A DNA stretch of 13,330 nucleotides, from positions 1-13,330 of the forward strand of contig UQZE01000049.1 in the NCBI GenBank assembly GCA_900545325.1, read 5' to 3'. The notes under the pieces were generated by a model. It did not search any database and was not told the origin of the DNA. It saw only the letters and a list, made by a program, of their open reading frames with translations. The position numbers and the translations under genes were made by a program. Positions 6,467 to 12,409 of this stretch are shown here, piece by piece (the stretch's first letter is position 1; each line of letters opens with the position of its first letter). Origin of the DNA: an uncultured Eubacteriales bacterium. GTDB lineage: Bacteria; Bacillota; Clostridia; Christensenellales; Borkfalkiaceae.

Positions 6467-9388
6467 ATGAACAAAACGATCCGAAAGACATGTTATCTGC
6501 TGCTGATCGCCGTCATGGCGCTCGCTTTTTGCGGCGCGGCGGCCGTCGCGGTTTTTGCCGCGGGCACGGAATCGACCGCGGAAAACGTGCAAAGCCTTAT
6601 AGAAGCGCTGGCGGATAAGGATGATTTCAAGGTTTCCGACGAAACGCAGTTATCCGCGCTGAAATCCGCACAGCAGGCTTTCGATACGCTTAGCGAAGAA
6701 GAGCAGGCAAAAGTTGCGAATAAGGATAAGCTTGAAGAGCTTGCCCATATAGCGGAAAATTCGGGAGACGAATGGCTCACGTGGTATCACGGCAGCATGG
6801 ATCCGACGTATTTTACCAGCCCGAAAGGCGACGGATACATACATGCCGACAAAGCGGCAAACACGGCGGAGATCAAAGCCGTCAGCCGTAAGTGCGGCGC
6901 GGCGCATTTTCCTTCGAGTTCCGATTTGAAACCTTGGTATTACGGCGGCGCGTATTTTCTGCCCGGTACATATTACGGCGACATGGAAATATCTTTCGAT
7001 TATTCATATAAAACGCTGGGCGAAGGCGGCAGATTTTTCTACGTGCTGGCGTATGCGGACGTCGTGGACGGCAAACTCTACGGCGTGGGCACAAACGTAA
7101 GAACGATCGATCACGACGGCGCGGCGTTCGTATGCCCGAAGAGCGACGGGACGATGCAGGACTACAATTATTCAAGCGTTTCCGGCAGTACGCACAAGAA
7201 GACGACGGAGGGCGAAACCTATCATTTCGATATGAAGATCGTCGGCACGAAAATGACCGTTACCGTAACGGCTGAGGGCGGCGAAGTCTACAAAAACGCA
7301 ACTTTGGATTATGCCGAACATTTCGGCAGCACGGCGCCTGCGAAAAGAGAGGGCGGCGTGGTGATCGGCGTGAACGAACAGATCGTAAGTTTCAGTAATT
7401 TCGAGATAAAGGACGGCAAAGATCAATATTTTGCCGATCAGGTGAGCGGACTTATATCCGCGCTCCCCGAATCGGAAGAAATAGTGTTCGGCGATAAGGC
7501 GCAGATCGAAGCTGCCCGCGCGGCGTACGAAGCGCTGACGGAGGGGCAGAAAGTTCTCGTGGAAAATCTCGAAAAACTGACGGCGGCTGAAAAAGCGCTG
7601 AAAGAAATAGAGGACGCACAGCTTACGCCCGAAGAACAAGAACAGGTAAATAAGGTCGTAGAACTGATCGGCGCTATAAAATCGCCCGTAACGCTCGAAG
7701 AGGAAAACGCGATTTCTGCGGCGCGTTCGGCGTATGACAAACTCGCTTCAAAGCAGACGGCGGCCGTAACGAATTACGACGTTTTGCTGCAGGCGGAAGC
7801 GGATCTTTTTGCCGCGGCGATGAATGAAATGCCGGATAAGGACGCGTTCCGCGTTTCCGAAAACGCGGATATGGCCGTTTATGAAACGGCCGCGCGCATT
7901 TACGGCAACACGCCCGAAGCCGCGAAAGACAAAGTCGCGGCGGGGCTTCTCGAATCGTTTGAAGCGTTTGAGAAAATCGTTAAAAATTCGGGCGGAAAAT
8001 ATCTCACCTGGTTCGACGGCAGCATTGACGCGTCGGAACACGTAACGTCGAGCGACAGCGGTTATATCAAGGTAAACGAATCTGAAAAGAGCGTTGAGAT
8101 CAGAATGCTCGACCGCGACAGCAACGCGGGAATATCTTCGAACACGAAGGACGAATATTACGCGCAGGCGTATTTCCTCCCGGGAAATTATGCCGGCGAT
8201 CTTGAAATTTCTTTCGATTACGTTTCTACCAAAGTCAAAACCGGCGGCAGATTTTTCTACGTGCTGGCCTACGCGAACGTCGTGGACGGAAAACTTTACG
8301 GCGTAGGTACGAACGTAAGAACGTTCGAAAACGCGGGCGCGGCGTTCGTATGCCCGACTTCCGATAAAAACATGCAGGACACGAACTACACCGATAAAAA
8401 GGTGAACGGGACTTCGATCACCACGGTTGCCGGCACGAAATACCATTTCTATATGATTATCAAGGGCACGACGGTTTCCGTAACCGTTACGGATATGTCG
8501 GGAAAGGTATATAAGCAGGCGACTGCCGATTACAAAACTCTTTTCGGCGATACCGCGCCCGAAAAGAGAGAGGGCGGTATCGTGATCGGCGTGAACGAAT
8601 GTCAGGTAAAATTCAGCAACTTCAAAATCGCTACGGGCGACGAGATATACGCCAACGAGGTTGTGAACCTCATCAACGCGCTCCCCGCCGAGGAGGATTT
8701 GACTTTAGAGGATAAAGCCGCGGTGGAAGCCGCCCGTTCGGCATACAACGCTTTGACAGAGGAACAGAAAGCTTTCGTTTCTAATCTTGCGGACCTGGAG
8801 GCCGCCGAGAAAAAGATAGCGGCGCTCGAAAAGGAAGAGGCTGACAAGGAACAGGCGGAGATCGACGCTGTGGAAGCTCTGATCGAAGCGCTCGGCAAAA
8901 AGGCCGAACTCAGCGACGAATATAAGAAAAAGCTGGACGATGCGCAGGCCGCTTACGACGTTTTGACCGAAGAACAAAAGGCAAAAGTGGAAAATTATTC
9001 CGAACTGACCGCGCGAAAGTCCGAATACGAAACTTTGAAAACGGAACAGGAAGAGAGCGACGAAAGAGTGGCAGAAGTGATCGCGCTGATCGACGCGCTG
9101 CCTTCGGCAAGCGTGATCGCCGCGGAGGACGAGTCGGATATAGAGGCTGCGAAAGCGGCTTACGAAAAGCTTAGCGAAGAGGAAAAAGCAAAAGTTACAA
9201 ATTACGATAAGCTTACGGCTGCCATCGCCGCGCTCGACGAGATAAAAAATTCCGAACCTGCGCCCGAACCGGAAAAAGAGGGCTGCAACGGCTGTAAATC
9301 CGATGCCGCCGCTGACGTCGTTATTTGCGCGGTCGCCGCGCTTGCCGCGGTGTCTGTGCTGATCGTACTGAAAAAACGTAAAAACTGA
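6467..9388 (+). CDS. Large surface protein: duplicated beta-sandwich, helical repeats, GCxGCxS C-terminus
   Basis: A 973-residue predicted surface protein with no recognised enzyme motif. A signal peptide covers residues 1 to about 31 (cleavage near VFA-A). The order is helical unit 1 (41-95), beta-sandwich A (101-316), helical units 2-4 (325-383, 395-449, 451-507), beta-sandwich B (510-723), helical units 5-7 (731-789, 798-858, 866-927), a Pro/Glu linker, GCNGCKS (939-945), a hydrophobic helix and KKRKN. The sandwiches share GGRFFYVLAYA and VVDGKLYGVGTNVRT and end with REGG(V/I)VIGVNE; they look like concanavalin A/LamG-type (or DUF1080-like) domains, which often bind glycans. The helical units follow the pattern VxxLIxALP...AxxAYxxLTEEQKxxVxNxxxLxxAE, resembling FIVAR-like spacers of Gram-positive surface proteins. 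There is no LPXTG. A role as a cell-surface glycan-binding scaffold is inferred. Confidence 0.85.
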   Translation: MNKTIRKTCYLLLIAVMALAFCGAAAVAVFAAGTESTAENVQSLIEALADKDDFKVSDETQLSALKSAQQAFDTLSEEEQAKVANKDKLEELAHIAENSGDEWLTWYHGSMDPTYFTSPKGDGYIHADKAANTAEIKAVSRKCGAAHFPSSSDLKPWYYGGAYFLPGTYYGDMEISFDYSYKTLGEGGRFFYVLAYADVVDGKLYGVGTNVRTIDHDGAAFVCPKSDGTMQDYNYSSVSGSTHKKTTEGETYHFDMKIVGTKMTVTVTAEGGEVYKNATLDYAEHFGSTAPAKREGGVVIGVNEQIVSFSNFEIKDGKDQYFADQVSGLISALPESEEIVFGDKAQIEAARAAYEALTEGQKVLVENLEKLTAAEKALKEIEDAQLTPEEQEQVNKVVELIGAIKSPVTLEEENAISAARSAYDKLASKQTAAVTNYDVLLQAEADLFAAAMNEMPDKDAFRVSENADMAVYETAARIYGNTPEAAKDKVAAGLLESFEAFEKIVKNSGGKYLTWFDGSIDASEHVTSSDSGYIKVNESEKSVEIRMLDRDSNAGISSNTKDEYYAQAYFLPGNYAGDLEISFDYVSTKVKTGGRFFYVLAYANVVDGKLYGVGTNVRTFENAGAAFVCPTSDKNMQDTNYTDKKVNGTSITTVAGTKYHFYMIIKGTTVSVTVTDMSGKVYKQATADYKTLFGDTAPEKREGGIVIGVNECQVKFSNFKIATGDEIYANEVVNLINALPAEEDLTLEDKAAVEAARSAYNALTEEQKAFVSNLADLEAAEKKIAALEKEEADKEQAEIDAVEALIEALGKKAELSDEYKKKLDDAQAAYDVLTEEQKAKVENYSELTARKSEYETLKTEQEESDERVAEVIALIDALPSASVIAAEDESDIEAAKAAYEKLSEEEKAKVTNYDKLTAAIAALDEIKNSEPAPEPEKEGCNGCKSDAAADVVICAVAALAAVSVLIVLKKRKN
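6767..7414 (+). repeat. Beta-sandwich module, copy A
   Basis: First copy of a module of about 215 residues, duplicated within the gene; the second is at about 7994-8635. Both start LTW(Y/F)xGS(M/I)D and end FSNF(E/K)I. Around GGRFFYVLAYA the DNA itself stays nearly identical between the copies (7025-7070 against 8243-8288), pointing to a fairly recent duplication or strong constraint. Confidence 0.85.
7994..8635 (+). repeat. Beta-sandwich module, copy B
   Basis: Second copy of the module, preceded like copy A by a helical unit containing DKD(D/A)F(K/R)VSE-type sequence. The duplication therefore included the helical unit as well as the sandwich. Confidence 0.85.
9281..9385 (+). other. C-terminal GCNGCKS, hydrophobic helix and basic tail
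   Basis: Encodes GCNGCKS, a hydrophobic stretch of about 20 residues containing one further Cys, and the tail KKRKN. It has the three-part layout of a surface sorting signal but with cysteines where LPXTG would be. It matches the end of the next gene without gaps. Confidence 0.6.
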
Positions 9389-9400
9389 TACAGGTAAAAA

Positions 9401-12073
9401 ATGAAAAAATTCTTGGCTATTTTAACGGCTTTTGCCGTGATGTTGACGGTTTACGCAGTATCGCCCGCCTCTGCGGAGGTCGGCGATACCGTCAGTTATG
9501 CCGCTGATTTTTCCGAAGGCCTGCCCGACGATTGGACTGCTTACGAACGCAGCGATTATACGAATTCCAAGGCGGAAAAGAGCGGCGGCAATCTGAAAAT
9601 AACTCATTCAAACGCGAACATAAACGCCGCGCTTTATTACGGCGGCCTTTACGAAATCGCGGAAAGTATCGGCAACGTAAAGGATTTCGAACTGGAAATG
9701 AAATTTCGTTTTCTCAGTTGGGACGACACCTCCCGCTGGTTCGGAATTTTTTATCACACGCAGAAACAAGGCGATAAGCTGGAAGGATATATGATGAATA
9801 TCCGCGTCAGCGGAAAAAGCGCGCAGTCCAGCGTAACGACCGTGCCCGCTTTCAACGATGCGGAAGCGGTGGAAAGCGGCATAGATCTCGGAGATAATAA
9901 AGAACATTCCGTGAAAATTACGCTTGCAGACGGTATCGCGAGCCATTATATAGACGATCAGCTCATAACCGCGTATTCGCTCGAAACCAAATACGCGCTG
10001 ATGGGCGGCGTTTTGACCGAGGGCGGTTTTGCGATCGTCGTCAACAGAAGCGCGGTGGAAATATCCTCTTTGACGATAAACGGCGTACAGGGAAATGACG
10101 AGGCGCAGAAAATCAAAGCGGACGAAACGATAGCGAATACATATTCGCCGACGACGCGCCTTTCCGTCGCCCCGTCCGTGGCGACTTTTATAGAGGACGA
10201 AAACGATCTTGCCGCGCTCAAGGGAAACGAACTGCCAGCAACTGCGTTTCTCTACGTGGACGATAAAATGAACGTTACCGATTTTGCAGGCAAATCGCTC
10301 GAAAGTTTTGACGCTATTTATATGGAATACCTGCGCGGCAAGATTATTCCCGCAGTGTATGTAAGGACGGAAACGCAGGCGGAAACTCTGCTCGATTACC
10401 TCGCCTCGGAGCGAAATCTGCTCGATATCGCCGTCGCGTCGAACGATGCAAAACTTGTGGACAAAGTGCGTAAATCAAATCTCAAAATAAGAGGGATCGT
10501 CGATTATTCCGATAAAGACTTAGCAAGAGAGGACCTTGCGGATATCGTGGCGGAGGCCAACGGCGCGTATGCGAATATAGTCGTTTTGAACGAAAGAACG
10601 GGATCGAGGGAGAACGTTACGTATTTACAGGCTCGTCTGAAAACGGCATGGGTGAAAATTTCTTCGGATACCGAATTCGGCGTGGCGGCAAGCGTATCTT
10701 CGGGCGCCTACGGGTTGGTAACGCAGAACGTTCCGCTCGTCTACGAAGCTTATAAGAATTATTCTGCAAAAGGATCTCTGGCGCGTTCGCCTTTCAATAT
10801 CGCCCACCGCGGACTGTGTTTGTCTAATTATGAAAATTCGCTCGAAGCCTGCGTGGAAGCATACGAAAAAGGCGCCACGCACGTTGAGATCGACCTTCAG
10901 CTGACGCTTGATAACGAGATAGTCGTGATGCATGACGACAGTATTGCGAGAACGACGAACGGAAGCGGGAATGTGTCGCAGATGACGCTCAAAGAACTCG
11001 AGCAGTATAAAATCACAAAAAATTATAACGGACTTGTGCTGGGCGAAGGCGTAAAAATTCCGACGCTCGAGGATTTCTATAAAGAATTCAAGGGTACCGA
11101 TATCGTGCTGGTGATAGAAATTAAAACATCGGCCGATAATCTCGTGGAAGAGCTTAAAAAACTGACGGAAGAATACGGTATGCAGTCGCAGATGGTCGTC
11201 ATTTCCTTCGATCTGAACCAACTTGAACGCATGCGCGATCAAATGCCTGAAATTCCCACGGCAAATCTGAATTCCGTTTCGGCATCTTCTTTCGCGAGCG
11301 CGATGTTTACCATGAATTCCTATAATACCGTTATGGATACGGGGTACGGCAATGTGGACGAATACTTTATGTCGCGCGGCCTGCGGGACAGAGGGTATAT
11401 GAGTTTCCTATGGACTTACGGTTCTTATAACGAAATAGCATCCGCGATCTCGACGGGCGTAATAGGCATGACGAATAACGCCGCGGATACGATCGCGGAA
11501 TTTCCCGAAACGCTTGAAATCGACGGTAATTACGTTATCGTAAGCGAAAACGGCGGTTTAGAGGGCGACATAGAAGCCGTCGCCGTGTCTTATTCGGGCA
11601 AGCGCACGAATGTCGCCGCGCAGGTTTTCCTGTCGGAGAATAACGAAAACGGTTTGTATGTCATTTTAGAATATCGTTTCGCATCGGAAGACGGAAGGGC
11701 GAAATACACCTTATTTTCCGAACCGTATAAAGTAATTTACAGCGAATATTATATGTCGGTCGAAACGATAGAGGAAAAAATACGGGCGCTGCCGAACGAC
11801 GTTACGCTCGATTATGCCGCCGAAGTCCGCGCAATCCGCAAAGCCTATGACTTTTTAAATGAGGAAGACAAGGCGTCCGTGAGTAACATTGCAAAACTCG
11901 AGGGAGCGGAAAAGACGATAGAACGGCTGGAAGAACAGGTTTCCGAACCAGCGCCGTCGCCGGGTAATAACGGTTGTTCCGGGTGCGGTTCCGTAGCCGA
12001 AAGCGGCGCTGTTTTTATAAGCATGATGGCGTTTATTGCCGTTGCCGCGCTGTTGATTAAAAGAAGATCATAA
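9401..12073 (+). CDS. Multidomain surface glycerophosphodiester phosphodiesterase (GDPD)
   Basis: An 890-residue predicted surface enzyme hydrolysing glycerophosphodiesters to glycerol 3-phosphate and an alcohol. The signal peptide is cleaved near residue 25 (ASA-E). Residues 28-230 form a concanavalin A/LamG-like sandwich. Residues 255-455 have the alternating strand pattern of a TIM barrel and end GAYGLVTQNVPLVYEAY, like the end of a GDPD domain, but lack catalytic motifs. Residues 464-704 are an intact GDPD domain: AHRG (His469, Arg470), VEIDLQ (Glu496, Asp498), VMHDD (His511), IEIK (Glu573), FLWTYGS, and GMTNNA near its end. A short beta-rich stretch follows, then one helical unit (786-846) like those of the upstream protein, then SEPAP, GCSGCGS, a hydrophobic helix and KRRS. 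It begins 12 bases after the upstream stop with only a weak site (CAGGT, 9391-9395), so it may be translated less or by coupling. It is the last gene before the terminator. Confidence 0.9.
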   Translation: MKKFLAILTAFAVMLTVYAVSPASAEVGDTVSYAADFSEGLPDDWTAYERSDYTNSKAEKSGGNLKITHSNANINAALYYGGLYEIAESIGNVKDFELEMKFRFLSWDDTSRWFGIFYHTQKQGDKLEGYMMNIRVSGKSAQSSVTTVPAFNDAEAVESGIDLGDNKEHSVKITLADGIASHYIDDQLITAYSLETKYALMGGVLTEGGFAIVVNRSAVEISSLTINGVQGNDEAQKIKADETIANTYSPTTRLSVAPSVATFIEDENDLAALKGNELPATAFLYVDDKMNVTDFAGKSLESFDAIYMEYLRGKIIPAVYVRTETQAETLLDYLASERNLLDIAVASNDAKLVDKVRKSNLKIRGIVDYSDKDLAREDLADIVAEANGAYANIVVLNERTGSRENVTYLQARLKTAWVKISSDTEFGVAASVSSGAYGLVTQNVPLVYEAYKNYSAKGSLARSPFNIAHRGLCLSNYENSLEACVEAYEKGATHVEIDLQLTLDNEIVVMHDDSIARTTNGSGNVSQMTLKELEQYKITKNYNGLVLGEGVKIPTLEDFYKEFKGTDIVLVIEIKTSADNLVEELKKLTEEYGMQSQMVVISFDLNQLERMRDQMPEIPTANLNSVSASSFASAMFTMNSYNTVMDTGYGNVDEYFMSRGLRDRGYMSFLWTYGSYNEIASAISTGVIGMTNNAADTIAEFPETLEIDGNYVIVSENGGLEGDIEAVAVSYSGKRTNVAAQVFLSENNENGLYVILEYRFASEDGRAKYTLFSEPYKVIYSEYYMSVETIEEKIRALPNDVTLDYAAEVRAIRKAYDFLNEEDKASVSNIAKLEGAEKTIERLEEQVSEPAPSPGNNGCSGCGSVAESGAVFISMMAFIAVAALLIKRRS
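11972..12070 (+). other. C-terminal GCSGCGS, hydrophobic helix and basic tail
   Basis: Encodes GCSGCGS, a hydrophobic helix of about 20 residues, and the tail KRRS. With the preceding SEPAP linker it aligns without gaps to the end of the upstream surface protein. No LPXTG or NPQTN motif is present. Confidence 0.6.
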
Positions 12074-12079
12074 AAAGAC

Positions 12080-12110
12080 AAGGCCGCTTTGTTAGCGGCC
12101 TTTTAATTTT
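12080..12110 (+). terminator. Rho-independent terminator of the seven-gene operon
   Basis: AGGCCGCT (12081-12088) pairs with AGCGGCCT (12094-12101) around a TTGTT loop, with an extra A-T pair outside, followed by TTTTAATTTT. It starts seven bases after the GDPD stop codon. Confidence 0.92.
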
Positions 12111-12118
12111 CTGAAAAG

Positions 12119-12135
12119 TTTTTGTCGGACAAAAA
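12119..12135. repeat. Perfect inverted repeat TTTTTGTCGGACAAAAA
   Basis: Two eight-base arms, TTTTTGTC and GACAAAAA, flank one central G, just past the operon terminator. It could be a protein-binding site or chance in AT-rich DNA. A TATAAT at 12139-12144 lies next to it, but no convincing -35 box is properly spaced. Confidence 0.35.
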
Positions 12136-12148
12136 AATTATAATAAAA

Positions 12149-12198
12149 AGAGGACTTGTGCAAATTCAAACCTATATGTTTGCTTGCGAAATTCCTCT
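12149..12198 (-). terminator. Second, imperfect hairpin with T-run on the minus strand
   Basis: AGAGGA (12149-12154) pairs with TCCTCT (12193-12198), with further interrupted pairing inside. Read on the minus strand it is followed by TTTTT, like a backup terminator for the tRNA transcript. Internal pairing is imperfect on either strand. Confidence 0.4.
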
Positions 12199-12212
12199 GA
12201 ATGCATTATAAT
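12184..12212 (+). promoter_or_regulatory. Candidate sigma-A promoter for proC
   Basis: TTGCGA (12184-12189), a 17-base spacer, and a perfect TATAAT (12207-12212). Transcription would start near 12219 and run through DNA antisense to the tRNA into proC, giving a leader of about 190 bases. The -35 box matches the consensus at four of six positions. No better plus-strand promoter was seen closer to proC. Confidence 0.45.
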
Positions 12213-12214
12213 AG

Positions 12215-12271
12215 AAAAAGGATGCCGAACGAAACAGTCCAATCAAAACTGTATCAAATTCCGACATCCTT
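12215..12271 (-). terminator. Probable rho-independent terminator of tRNA-Trp
   Basis: On the minus strand the segment complementary to 12260-12271 forms a 12-pair stem with that complementary to 12218-12229, followed by a run of T. Two of the pairs are G-U on the minus strand but A-C mismatches on the plus strand, which indicates that the minus-strand RNA is the folded one. An inner five-pair stem (12234-12238 with 12248-12252) fills the loop. It begins six bases past the tRNA CCA end. Confidence 0.65.
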
Positions 12272-12276
12272 CCATA

Positions 12277-12351
12277 TGGCAGGGGAGACGCGATTCGAAC
12301 ACGCAACCTACGGTTTTGGAGACCGCTACTCTACCGTTGAGCCACTCCCCT
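12277..12351 (-). tRNA. tRNA-Trp (anticodon CCA)
   Basis: The minus strand folds into a full cloverleaf. The acceptor AGGGGAG pairs with CTCCCCT, the D stem GCTC with GAGT, the anticodon stem GCGGT with ACCGT around loop CTCCAAA, and the T stem GCGTG with CGCGT around TTCGAAT. The anticodon is CCA, reading UGG. The discriminator base is G (12280) and the terminal CCA is encoded (12277-12279). All stems are complete, so the gene should be functional. Confidence 0.96.
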
Positions 12352-12364
12352 AAAAAACATAATA

Positions 12365-12393
12365 ATTATATAACAAATCAATAGGCAAGTCAA
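12365..12393 (-). promoter_or_regulatory. Sigma-A promoter of tRNA-Trp
   Basis: On the minus strand TTGACT (12393-12388), a 17-base spacer and a perfect TATAAT (12370-12365) lie directly upstream of the tRNA. This leaves only a few leader bases before position 12351. It fits a strong, unregulated tRNA promoter. Confidence 0.85.
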
Positions 12394-12409
12394 GAAAAAA
12401 GGAGCATAA

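Noticed and set aside
9281..9385. LPXTG-type sortase signal at the ends of the two surface proteins
   Set aside because: Neither protein has LPXTG, NPQTN or a close variant before the helix; the conserved motif is GCxGCxS.
6467..9388. Glycoside hydrolase activity in the 973-residue protein
   Set aside because: The sandwich domains resemble concanavalin A-like folds, but I found no convincing catalytic motif (such as the ExDxxE of GH16), so only a binding role is suggested.
12184..12384. Small plus-strand open frame of 66 codons across the tRNA
   Set aside because: It includes the familiar spurious peptide GRRDSNTQPTVLETATLPLS, which comes from translating the antisense of a tRNA gene.
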